Source of the DNA: Sipunculus nudus
Taxonomy: Eukaryota; Annelida; Sipuncula; Golfingiida; Sipunculidae
DNA: 64,000 bases
Reading direction: 5' to 3'
Assembly (NCBI GenBank): GCA_026874595.1
Contig: CM049314.1
Location: forward strand, 73,920,300-73,984,299
How positions within the stretch are numbered: position 1 is the stretch's first letter; each line of letters opens with the position of its first letter. Below the pieces are notes generated by a model. That model made no database searches. It had not been told where the DNA came from and was given only the letters and a program-made list of their open reading frames with translations. The position numbers were made by a program, and so were the translations under genes. Positions 1-10,501 of the stretch are shown piece by piece.

Positions 1-456
1 AAATTTTGCACAAATGTAGCCCTTTGTTAGCTTTATAACATACACTAAAAATGGTGCTGCCACCTGCAACCATTTTTGCTCAGTGTTCATCTGGTCATCT
101 GCTTTGGGATAAAATCACTCATATCTCAGCAGTGGTTTGACTTTTCCACCTGAAATTTTGCAGGTTTATACATCCTGGACAGCTTTCTCGATTTTATGAC
201 AGGTGGCGCCACCTACATTCACGTTTACCCTGCAGACATCCAAGCTCATATCTCAGGAACCATTTGACCAATTGAGCCAAAATTTTGCATGTGTATGAAT
301 CTCACATAGCTCTTCATCATAGCTAGGCGCCACCTGCAACCATTTATGCACAGCATCCATCTGTTCCTCTGCCTTGGGATAAAATCACTCATATCTCAGC
401 AGTCGTTTGACTTATCCACCTTAAACTTTGCAGGTTCATACATCCTGGACAATTTT
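1..456 (+). mobile_element. H1 Helentron-like repeat, left part (5' end outside window)
   Basis: This is interior H1 sequence made of roughly 300-bp monomers, each with a GCCACCTGCAACC segment, a GGTGGCGCCACC palindrome and a 'cagacatccaagctcatatctc' type segment (positions about 205-265). It stops at about 456 in 'catcctggaca' and the same repeat resumes at 6947 with 'ggattttatgacagg', so the 6.5 kb between is an insertion. No coding sequence is present. Confidence 0.7.
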
Positions 457-540
457 TATGCCCCCGCCACAAAGTGGCCGGGGCATATAGTTTTACCAAT
501 GTCCGTCATTCCGTCCTTCCGTCATTCCGAAATCAAACAG

Positions 541-1911
541 TTGTACGGACTTTTTTTCGCAATGCCTGCAGATATTGGCCTGATTTTTGGTGTGTGGGCA
601 GATATAGACCAGTTACAGATCGAGTTCGCGTTTCATCCCAGTTGACCTACTTTTGACCGTTTTACGGCTCCTAAACTTAGAAAATTTCATGAAAAATAGA
701 AATTTCATGACAAATACACATGTACGGACTTTTTTTTGCAATGCCTGCAGATATTGGCCTGATTTTTGGTGTGTAGGCAGATAATGACCAGTTACAGATC
801 AAGTTCGCGTTTTGTCCCAGTTGACCTACTTGTGACTGTTTTACGGCTCCTAAACTTAGGAAATTTCATGAAAAATAGAAATTTTCATGACAAATGTACA
901 CATGTACGGACTTTTTTTCGCAATGCCATCAGATATTGGCCTGATTTTTTGTGTGTGGGCAGATAATGACCAGTTACAGATCGAGTTTGCGTTTTGTCCC
1001 GGTTGACCTACTTTTGACCGTTTTACAGCTCCTGAACATAGAAAATTTCATGAAAAATATGAAATTTCATGACAAATACACATGTACAGACTTTTTTTCG
1101 CAATGCCTGCAGATATTGGCCTGATTTTTGGTGTGTGGGCAGATATAGACCAGTTACAGATCAAGTTCGGGTTTCATCCCAGTTGACCTACTTTTGACCG
1201 TTTTACGGCTCCTAAACTTAAAAAATTTCATGAAAAATAGAAATTTCATGACAAATACACATGTTTGGACTTTTTTTCGCAATGCCTGCAGATATTGGCC
1301 TGATTTTTCGATGTAGGCAGATAATGACCAGTTACAGATCAAGTTCGCGTTTTGTTCCAGTTGACCTACTTTTGACTGTTTTACGGCTCCTAAACTTAGA
1401 AAATTTCATAAAAAAATAGAAATTTTCATGACAAATGTACACATGTACGGACTTTTTTCGCAATGCCTGCAGATATTGGCCTGATTTTTTGTGTGTAGGC
1501 AGATAATGACCAGTTACAGATCGAGTTCACGTTTCGTCCCGGTTGAACTACTTTTGAACGTTTTACGCCTCCTTAACTTAGAAAATTTCATGAAAAATAG
1601 AAATATTCATGACAAATACACATGTACAGTTTTTTTTTCGCAATGCCTGCAGATATTGGCCTGATTTTTGTTGTGTGGGCAGATATTGACCAGATACAGA
1701 TTGCGTTCGTGTTTTGTCCCAGTTGACCTACTTTTGATTGTTTTATGGCTCCTGAACATAGAAAATTTCATGTTAAATATAAATTTTCATGAAAAATACA
1801 CTTGTACAGACTTTTCTTCACAATACCTGCAGATATTGGCCTGATTTTTGGTGTGTGTGCAGATAATGACCAGTTACAGATAGAGTTCATGTTTTGTCCC
1901 AGTTGACCTAT
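541..1911 (+). repeat. Tandem array of ~180-bp monomers inside H2
   Basis: About eight monomers recur every 179-182 bp, starting near 543, 722, 904, 1084, 1263, 1445, 1624 and 1804. Each contains 'gcaatgcctgcagatattgg', 'gaccagttacagat' and 'tttcatgaaaaata' segments. Short ORFs here are repeat artefacts. The array resumes at about 6340 after the H3 insertion. Confidence 0.85.
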
Positions 1912-2003
1912 TTTTAGCTCAGCTGACTGAAAGTCATCTGAGCTATAGGGATCACCTTTTGTCCGTCGGCCGTCCGGCCGGACGGCCGTCCTGGCGTCTG
2001 TCC

Positions 2004-4610
2004 GTTAACAGGGCACAAATCCTAACCGCTAGAACTGGAATCTTCTTACTTGACATCCAGGGAGGTCCATGAAAAATCTCCTTGGAAACCAGAAATTAGG
2101 TCTCTGATACCCATATCCTTCGAGCTATGGGGCCCCAAAGTACCCCCCAGGAAAGTCCAAAATTTCATACAAAAACTTCAATATCTCATTAACCACTTGA
2201 CTGATGGTCATGATTTTTGGCATACGTATTGATCATGAGAGGTTCCATCAGTTCCTGAAGACTGGTGGCGCCACCTGTATTTTTCGATTTTTTACGAATT
2301 TTTTTCTCTATTTTTGAGACCTTTAAAAATGTGAACATTTGTTAACAAGGCACAAATCGTAATGACTGGACTTAGAATCTTCATTCTCGACACATTGAGA
2401 GACCTATGAAAAGTCTCCATGGAAACCAGAAATTAGGTCTCTGTTACCCATATCCTTCGAGCTATGGGGCCCCAAAGTACCCCCCCAGAAAAGTCCAAAA
2501 TTTCATACAAAAACTTCAATATCTCATTAACTACTTGACTGATGGTCATGATTTTTGGCATACATATTGATCATGAGAGGTTCCATCAGTTCCTGAAGAC
2601 TGGTGGCGCCACCTGTATTTTTCGATTTTTTACGAATTTTTTCTCTATTTTTGAGACCTTTAAAAATGTGAACATCTGTTAACAAGGCACAAATCGTAAT
2701 GACTGGACTTAGAATCTTCATTCTCGACACACTGAGAGACCTATGAAAAGTCTCCATGGAAACCAGAAATTAGGTCTCTGTTACCTATATCCTTCCAGCT
2801 ATGGGGCCCCAAACTACCCCCAAGAAAAGTAAAAAATTTCATACAAAAACTTCAATATCTCATTAACTACATCACTGATGGTCATGATTTTTGTCATACA
2901 TATTGATCATGAGATGTTCCATCACTTCCTGCAGACTGGTGGCGCCACCTGTATCGTTCAATTTTTTACGAATTTTTTTCTCTATTTTTGAGACCTTTCA
3001 AAATGTAAACATCAGTTAACAAGGCACAAATCGTAAAGACTGGACCTAGAATCTTCATTCTTGATACACTGAGAGACCTATGAAAAGTCTCCATGGAAAC
3101 CAGAAATTAGGTCTCTGTTACCCATATTCTTCGAGCTATGGAGCCCCAAAATACCCCCAAGAAAAGTAAAAAATTTCATACAAAAACTTCAATATCTCAG
3201 TAACTACATCACTGATGGTCATGATTTTTGGCATACATATTGATTATGAGATGTTCCATCAGTTCCTGCAGACTTGTGGCGCCACCTGTATTGTTTGATT
3301 TTTAACAATCTTTTCCTCTATTTTTGAGACCTTTAAGGATGCTGTCATCTGTTAACTTGGCACAAATCCTAACGACTGGACCTAGAATCTTCATTCTTGA
3401 CACACTGAGAGGTCCATGAAAAATATCCTTGGAAACCAGAAATTAGGTCTCTGTTACCCATATTCTTCGAGCTATTGAGCCCTAAAGTACCCCCACAGAG
3501 TAGTCAAAAATTTCATACAAAAACTTCAATATCTCAATAACTACATCACTGATGGTCATGATTTTTGGCATACATATTGATTATGAGATGTTCCATCAGT
3601 TCCTGCAGACTGGTGGTGCCACCTATATTGTTTGATTTTTTTACGATTTCTTCCTCTATTTTTGAGACCTTTAAGGATGCTGGCATCTGTGAGCATGGCA
3701 CAAATCGTAACGACTGGACCTAGAATCTTCATTCTCAATACACTGAGAGACCTATGAAAAGTCTCCATGGAAACCAGAAATGAGGTCTCTGTTACCCATA
3801 TCCTTCGAGCTATGGGGCCCTAAAGTACCCCCACAGAGTAGTCAAAAATTTCATACAAAAACTTCAATATCTCAATAACTACATCACTGATGGTCATGAT
3901 TTGTGGCATAACTATTGATCAAGAGGTGTTCCATCAGTTCCTGCAGACTGGTGGCACAACCTGCATTTGTTCGGGTTTTTTTTACGAATGTTTTATCTAT
4001 TTTTGAGACCTTTAAAGATATGAACATCTGTTAACAGGGCACAAATCATAAAAACTGGACCTAGAATCTTCATTCTTGACACACAGAGAGACCCATGAAA
4101 ATTCTCCATGGAAACCTGAAATTAGGTCTCTGTTACCCATATTCTTTAGGCTGTATGGCTCCAAAATACTCCCCAGAATAATGGAAAATTTGATACAAAA
4201 AGTGCAGTATCTCAATAAATACAACACTGATGGTCATGATTTTTGGCATACATATTGATCATGAGCTGTTCCATCAGTTTCTGCAGAGAGGGTGTGCCAC
4301 CTCTATTTTTTTCAAATTTTTACGAATTTTTTTTCTCTTTTTTCGAGACCTTTGAATATGTGGTTATCTATCAAGAGGGTACAAATTGCAACAACTGGAC
4401 CTAGAAACTTCATTCTTGTCATGCAAGGAGGCCCATGAAGAGTGCCTGTGGAAACTTGAAATTAGGTCTCTGTTACCCATATCCTTCAAGCTATAGGACT
4501 CTGAAGTATCCCTCAGAATAATGGACAATTTGATACAAAAGCTGAAGTATCTGAACAACTAATACGGAGATCATCATGATTCTTTGCATGGATATTGACC
4601 ATTAAGTGTT
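2004..4610 (+). repeat. Tandem array of ~337-341-bp monomers inside H3
   Basis: Eight monomers can be tracked by 'gttaacaaggcacaaatcg' starts near 2004, 2341, 2678, 3015, 3351, 3689, 4030 and 4371. Most carry GGTGGCGCCACC or a one-base variant near 2265, 2603, 2938 and 3275. Monomers 2-4 are the most alike, which suggests local expansion. Confidence 0.85.
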
Positions 4611-6290
4611 TTTAGCTCAGCTGACTGTAAGTCATCTGAAGTATCCCTCAGAATAATGGACAATTTGATACAAAAGCTCAAGTATCTAAACAACTATTGC
4701 AGTGATCACCATGATTCTTTGCATGGATATTGATCATGGAATGTGTAATCAGTTTCTGCAGTATGGTGGCGCCACCTGTATTTTTTTTTATTTTTACAAA
4801 TTTTTTTCTCTATTTTTGAGACCTCATAAGATGCGGTCATCTGTTAACATGGCACAAATCGTAACAACTGGACCTAGAATCTTCTCTCTTGACATGCTGA
4901 GAGGCCCATGAAAAGTCTCCTTAAAAACTTGAAATTAGGTCTCTGTCACCCATAACCTCTGAGCTATGGGGCTCCGAAGTACCCCCCAGAATAATGGAAA
5001 ATTTGATACAAAAGCTCAAGTATCTGAACAATTATTATATTGATCACCATGATTCTTTGCATGGATGATCATGAAATGTTTCATCAGTTTCTGCATTCTG
5101 GTGGCACCACCTCTGTTTTTTCAATTTTTAGCTCAGCTGACTGAAAGTCATCTGAGCTGTAGGGATCACCTTTTGTCCGTTGTCTGTCCGGCCATCCAGG
5201 CGTCTGTCTGTTAACAGGGCACAAATTGTAACCACTAGACCGGGAATCTTCTTACTTGAAATCCTGGGAGGTCTATGGAAATTCTCCTTGTAAACCTGAA
5301 ATTAGGTCACTGTGACCTATATTCTTCGAGCTATAGGGTTCTGAAGTACCCCCCACAATAATGCAAAATTTAATACAAAAGCTCAAGTATCTGAACAACT
5401 AATGCATTAATCACCATGATTCTTTGCATGGATATTGATCATGGAGTGTTTCATCAATTTCTGGAGATTGGTGGTGCCACCTATATTTTTTTTATTTTTT
5501 ACGATTTATTTTTCTCTACTTTTGTGATCTTTAAACATTTGGTCATCTGTAAACAGGGCACAAATCATAATGACTGGACCTAGAATCTTCTCTCCTCACC
5601 TCCAGGGAAGCCCATAAAAGGTCTACATGGAAACCCGAAATAAGGTCCCTGTTACCCATATTCTGTAAGCTATGGGGCTCTGAAGTACCCCCAGAATAAA
5701 GATTTGGTCATATATTAACAGGGCACAAATCATAATGACTGGACCTAGAATCGTCTGTCCTCACCTCCAGGGAAGCCCATAAAAGGTCTACATGGAAACC
5801 CGAAATAAGGTCCCTGTTACCCATATCCTTCATGCTCTGGGGCTCCGAAATACTCCCCAGAATAAAGATTTGGTCATCTGTTAACAGAGCACAAATTATA
5901 ATGACTTGACCTAGAATCTCCTTTCTTGATATGCTGGGAGGCCCCTGAAAAGTCTCCTTGTGCACCTGAAATAACATCTCTGTTACCCATATCCTTCATC
6001 CTATGCGGCTTTGAAATACCCCCCAGAAAAAACATTTGGATTTGTTAACAGGGCACAAATCATAATAACTGGACCTAGAATTTTATTTTTTGACATGCTG
6101 GGAGACCCCTGAAAAGTCATCTTGTAAACCTTGAAAATAGGTGTCTGTTACCCATATCCTTCATGCTACAGAGCTCCATAGTACCCCAGTGAATATTGGA
6201 TGATTTTATACAAAAGGTCAAGTTTGGAAAAAGTATTTCATTCAAATTTGACATTCAGATGATAAAATTACTTTTGTCAATGTCTTCCTG
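4611..6290 (+). repeat. Second H3 segment with degenerate and ~165-bp sub-monomers
   Basis: Two further H3 5' ends (near 4611 and 5126) are followed by H3 monomers. From about 5540 the repeat shortens to units of ~165-175 bp, with 'aacagggcacaaatcataatgac' type starts near 5540, 5715, 5880 and 6045. No gene is seen. Confidence 0.65.
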
Positions 6291-6339
6291 GTCAGCTGAG
6301 CGTCATGACCCCTGGGTCACTTGTTACCATTTGACGGTG

Positions 6340-6890
6340 CTCTAACATAGAAAATTTCATAAAAAAGTGCACATGTATGGACTCTTTTTCGCAGTGCCTG
6401 CAGATACAGGCCTGATTTTTGCTGTGTAGGCAGATAATGACCAGTTACAGATCGAGTTCTTGTTTTGTCCCAGTTGACCTACTTTTGACCATTTGACTGC
6501 TCCTGAACATAGAAATTTCATGAAAAATAGAAATTATCATAACAAATGCATATGTACTGACTTTTTTTCCTCAATGCCTGCAGATACCACCCTGATTTTT
6601 TATGTGTGGCCAGATAATGACAGTTACAGATCAAGTTCGCGTTTCGTCCTGGTTGACCTACTTTTGATTGTTTTACGGCTCCTAAACATAAAAAATTTCA
6701 TGAAAGACAGAAATTTTTATGGAAAATGCACATGTATGGACTTTTTTTCACAATGTCTGCATATACTGGCATGATTTTTGGTGTGTTGCTTGATAATGAC
6801 CCGTTACAGATCGAGTTTGCATTTTGCCCTTGTTGACCTACTTTTGACCATACAACACCTCCTGAACTTAAAAAAAGTTTCAAAATTTTA
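6340..6890 (+). repeat. Resumption of the H2 ~180-bp array
   Basis: Three diverged monomers of the same unit as 541-1911 lie downstream of the H3 3' end. This shows that H3 inserted into a pre-existing H2 array. Confidence 0.75.
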
Positions 6891-6946
6891 CAAATGTTTC
6901 TAATTTGCCCAAGGCGGGGGCATTCGTGTCGTTCCGACACATCTAG

Positions 6947-7123
6947 TTTGGATTTTATGACAGGTGGCACCACCTACATTCATGTTTACGCTGCAGACAT
7001 CCATGCTAATATGCAACACACCTCACTCTTTTCCCCTTGCCACTTAATCCATGCCTTACTTCACCCGTCCCACTCTGATTTCTGCGGATACACATAGTCG
7101 CTTGTTGACTATCCATATTCTAG
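6947..7123 (+). mobile_element. H1 repeat, right part with 3' end
   Basis: H1 sequence continues from position 456. The terminal signature is a degenerate inverted repeat (GCGGATA, 7084-7090), a stem-loop from ATAGTCG/TGACTAT and a terminal CTAG at 7120-7123. The same terminus occurs at 11944, 27925 and 58038. Confidence 0.7.
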
Positions 7124-7298
7124 TTTTAAAATGTCCTAGTCTGAAACTTGCAGGTCCTAAACATCCATTTTGCTGAAATCATAATGACTAAGGTAGATAT
7201 TCTGGACTTAGAGGATCAATATTAAATTTAAAAAATAAACCTCCATTCATACTCCCAATCTTTGCTCAGGTTCGCATTAGGCCTGTAGGCCTTGTTCA
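7124..7298 (+). mobile_element. H4 repeat, 3' end fragment
   Basis: It ends with CAGGTTCGC, AGGCCT-gt-AGGCCT (a 6-bp hairpin) and CTTGTT, the H4 terminus also seen at 23164-23193 and 12901-12931. The junction with H1 at 7123 recurs at 27925, so H1 sits inside an H4 copy. Confidence 0.65.
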
Positions 7299-8409
7299 AA
7301 TTTTTACGAATTTTTTTCTTGATTTTTAAGACCTTTATAGATGTTGTTATCTGTCAACAGGGTACAAATCGTAACAACTGGACCTAGAAAAAAAGTTAAA
7401 AATATCAGTCACTGGTGACTTCTTCCAATCTGGTTTAGTCTTTAATTAGCCAATTATATTACATTATATTGCATGGGATATGTTTTTGTGATATTGAACA
7501 CTGAATAAATATTGCAAAAAGTTAAAGTATCAGTCACTGGTGACTTCTTCCAATCTGGTTTGGTCTTTTTAATAAAAAAAGTTCAGAATTACTCAGTAAA
7601 AACTGAAAAAAATATGCTTTCACAGGAATGTAGGCCTCCCACTTCGAGATGTTGGTGGTCCTCATTTTCGCGTACTTAACAACCTATCTTTTCTTTCACT
7701 TATTGACCCCATATTCCCGGGTTCATGTTTGGACTCAATTATTTGGTCCATGTTCATGTTCAGTTATGCATATGTAACTGCACATTGGTAAATATTCCCA
7801 AAAACTCTCCTTGACCTGTATCATGAGCCAGACCCTAACCAGGTTTTTAAGCCAAATATACTGTGGTTGTCTTTTTGTTTGTGAGGGTTTTAAATTTGCA
7901 ATATTTACATCTCGTGAATCATGAGAGTGAAGTTATTGCAAAATAAAACTCTATCTCTGGAATGTGAAGCCCCTTCATCGAAATCAAGTCGAAAGGGTTA
8001 AAATGAAAACAAATTTAATGAAAATAGATCATGTATGTAACTCGTTAATCAGATTGCTACAAATTATAATTGTTATGTGATCCCGAAATAATGAACAGTA
8101 ATCTTAACTTTTTTACTGTTCACTTGGGTCCCTGCCCAATCGTTATGATTTTGTGCACATATATTTATTCAATATAACTTATTCATAAAAAAATGGATAA
8201 TCTGAGAAGTTTATTGAATGACAAGATCAAGAAAATGAGACCCTCACAAATCTATGACAAAATAAAAATCAAGAAATTCTAGCCTCCTGAATATAAAGCA
8301 AGCCACAGTATTGCACAACATTGAATTGTAGTTGATAAGTTTACACTTCTTTGGTCAAGCTAACTATAGTATATATACATTGGCCTATGTAAAAGTTACT
8401 TTGTTTCAG
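7299..8409. other. H3 fragment, short direct duplication, otherwise intronic or intergenic
   Basis: 7299-7385 is an H3 monomer fragment. A ~55-bp segment ('tcagtcactggtgacttctt' and flanks) occurs twice, near 7391 and 7516. The rest shows no recognisable gene. The upstream exon needed to complete the discoidin domain was not found here. Confidence 0.5.
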
Positions 8410-8556
8410 GTTAATTTTGGGAGGAGGGTGAGACTATCAGGAATTATCACAGAGCCGGGTAATGACGGTGGTATCGTCACAGTATATCAGATGTCATGTG
8501 TTTATCACGAACATAACCCCGCCTTTGTCTTGTATCGAGAACAAACCAGTACCAGG
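8410..8556 (+). CDS. Discoidin (F5/8 type C) domain gene, exon n-2
   Basis: A 147-bp exon (49 codons, phase 0 at both ends) bounded by a good acceptor (ttgtttcag, ending 8409) and a near-consensus donor (AGG|gtgagt, 8557). The peptide starts VNFGRRVRLSGIITEPG and continues through VTVYQMSC to VLYREQTSTR, matching the middle of an F5/8-C fold (usually W-x-Q-V-D-L-G, then V-x-G-I-x-T-Q-G, then Y-x-x-x-Y). A Q encoded by the acceptor is not part of the exon. The open frame extends on both sides into intron, so the exon limits come from the splice sites. F5/8-C domains are extracellular carbohydrate- or lipid-binding modules; the exact protein is unknown. Confidence 0.75.
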
Positions 8557-10069
8557 GTGAGTAGAGGTCTGAACATAAGTCATTTTGTAAGTAAACAACA
8601 AAATACGTACATCCTTACATATCCGTATAAAGAGGCCATAGGTGATGAAATAGTTGATGTAAAATTGGTAACAATTAAGGCATATCAAACTAAACTCCAT
8701 TATACTATCCCTGCCGACCTATTTTCTTGGGTGACAATTTTAGAAAATCCAACAACGCTTAACTTGATTTACCTCAGATAAGGCAGAAGCAAATTTGACA
8801 AATGTGGTAATTATCTGACAGCAAATAATACTCTCCTATATAAGGATTTTGTATGATTAATTCAGAAAGCCATATGACTCTACTTATGTAAGGTCTTGCA
8901 GTATATCAGTGACAATCTTAAACTACATTCTTTTGATGATTCATAGAGATGACGTCACAGTGGTATTTGTAGGTCACACCTTTATTACGTCACACATGCT
9001 TCCCTCCTGCTTAAAATGGATAGACTGGTATGACGCTTTTTGACCTCTATACAGACTGGTCAACACATATCCTGGCATCAAAGTATAGATAAATAAATAT
9101 TTCATTCTTATTTAAATCATCATAAATCGCCACATTATTTTTTATGATAACAGCTAATTTGTAGTGATGAAAAATTAAATTTGTAAGAAATATCGCCTTA
9201 AATGAGATTGACAGGCCTGTTAGGATTATAGATATTTCCTATTTGAAATGAAGACAAATTCATTCCACAGCCAAGTTCATATATCTGATAGGATCAGCTG
9301 TGTGGAAATTTGGAATTTACAGGCATATTCTTCATAATTTTATTGGCTGTTCCCCATCCTTATGATTGAAATGATTTTTTTTTTGGGGGGGGGGGGGGGT
9401 AAAAACATATTCAGGTGGAGATTATAATATGTTTAACTGAACAAATTAGTGCTGTAGACCTGCTCTGTTAATATTTCCTAATAGTGGCATTTTAACATAG
9501 CGACAGCTTGTCACCCCAAACGTCGATTTTAGATGAACTCCCTTAAAATCGATTCAGTTATTAATTCTTTACTTTTGATTCAATTCGCAATTCAGTTCTT
9601 GCAAAAGTATTAAAGAGATTTTACCAATACATATGATAATATATGTTAGCAAATAAAAAAAGAATTGTAGTTATCCTTCTATTTGCCTCTGCCGTATATG
9701 TGTGTATGAGAGTGGAGACGTGGTCCACAAGTGAATGTTCAAAGTATATTTAGGCACATATGATAAAGAGCTTCAACCATACAACAACTCTGTCAAATTT
9801 GAGAGCTCACAGAGGACTTCGGGATGGTACTTGCAAATAAAATAATAATCAAACTGAATCTATTCATAGGTTTTTAACTGATTACAATAAAATCGAGGGA
9901 TTGCAATTCAAAGCAGTAATTGAACAATGCATGATTGCACTCCTACTAAACGTCTGAGAAAAAATATTTACAAAAAGCATTCAAGATGGCCACAAAAGCC
10001 CTAAAAATGGACATAAATCATTTATCTTTCATCTAGGGTATCTAAAAAGGTCTGTTTTTTTTTTTACAG
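8557..10069 (+). other. Intron of the discoidin gene (1.5 kb)
   Basis: It runs from donor gtgagt at 8557 to the acceptor tttttttttttacag ending at 10069. It is AT-rich and carries an oligo-T/poly-G tract at about 9373-9400. No internal gene or clear H1-H4 copy is seen. Confidence 0.6.
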
Positions 10070-10208
10070 GCATTCCTCACGTCAAGTGAAAGAATTACAG
10101 TCATCAAAATGCTTGAATTCCGAATTGATATATATGCCATCAGGATCCATCCAATAGCATGGACAGACACCAACTACCGACTGAAAATTGAAGTATTGGG
10201 CTGCACAG
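10070..10208 (+). CDS. Discoidin (F5/8 type C) domain gene, exon n-1 (C-terminal half of domain)
   Basis: A 139-bp exon: 46 codons plus one base, phase 0 in and phase 1 out. It is preceded by a long polypyrimidine tract and acag, and followed by G|gtgata. The peptide begins AFLTSSERITVIKMLEFR and ends AIRIHPIAW...LKIEVLGCT. R-I-H-P-x-A-W followed by L-K-I-E-V-L-G-C is the signature C-terminus of F5/8-C domains, whose last cysteine normally pairs with one near the domain's N-terminus, here in an exon not found in the window. Phase and sequence join directly to the exon ending at 8556. Confidence 0.85.
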
Positions 10209-10299
10209 GTGATATTAACTTTATTTTGCCAACCATAAAAAATAATTGGTCAGTGAACTGGGAACAAAACTAGAAATTTCTTACTGAAAACCTGTTGAG

Positions 10300-10501
10300 A
10301 TCAATAAAAAAATCTTGGAAACCTGAAATTATGTTAATGTATCCTATATACTCTGAGCTATGGGGCTCAAAAGTGACCCCAGATTAATTCAAAACATGAT
10401 TCAAAAGCTCCAGTATCTGAATAACCAGTGCATTGATCACCGTGATTCTTTGCCAGCATAGTGATCATGGAGTGTTTCATCAGATTGTGACACTACGTGT
10501 A
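10300..10501 (+). mobile_element. H3 repeat, left part, in the discoidin intron
   Basis: H3 monomer sequence ('cttggaaacctgaaatta', 'tgagctatggggct', 'gtgtttcatcag') is interrupted at 10502 by an H4 element and resumes at 12932 with the expected continuation (ttttgttaatattttttgtc). Confidence 0.6.

Larger units (their letters stand above)
1912..6325 (+). mobile_element. H3 Helentron-like element, 4.4 kb, inserted in the H2 array
   Basis: The left end reads TTTTTAGCTCAGCTGAC. The right side has the inverse of its core, GTCAGCTGAGC (6291-6301), followed by a hairpin TGACCC-ct-GGGTCA (6306-6319) and a terminal CTTGTT. The 180-bp H2 monomer is interrupted at 'gttgacctatt' and resumes at 'accatttgacgg', which defines both borders. 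Further H3 5' ends occur inside at about 4611 and 5126, so this copy contains internal duplications or nested copies. No protein-coding content is recognised. Confidence 0.65.
457..6946 (+). mobile_element. H2 Helentron-like non-autonomous element, 6.5 kb, inserted in H1
   Basis: The left end carries TGCCCCCGCC (459-468). The right side has its exact inverse GGCGGGGGCA (6913-6922), followed by a perfect hairpin (GTGTCG, 3-nt loop, CGACAC; 6926-6940) and a terminal CTAG (6943-6946). An inverted repeat that is terminal on the left but lies inside a 3' hairpin on the right is the known layout of Helentron-associated elements, which insert between two T bases, as the flanks suggest here. The interior is a ~180-bp tandem array split by an H3 insertion. 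I see no Rep/helicase ORF, so it is non-autonomous. Confidence 0.65.

Noticed and set aside
8332-8781. A 149-codon ORF as a complete gene
   Set aside because: Only 8410-8556 resembles a protein (F5/8-C), and it is bounded by good splice sites; the rest of the frame is intronic.
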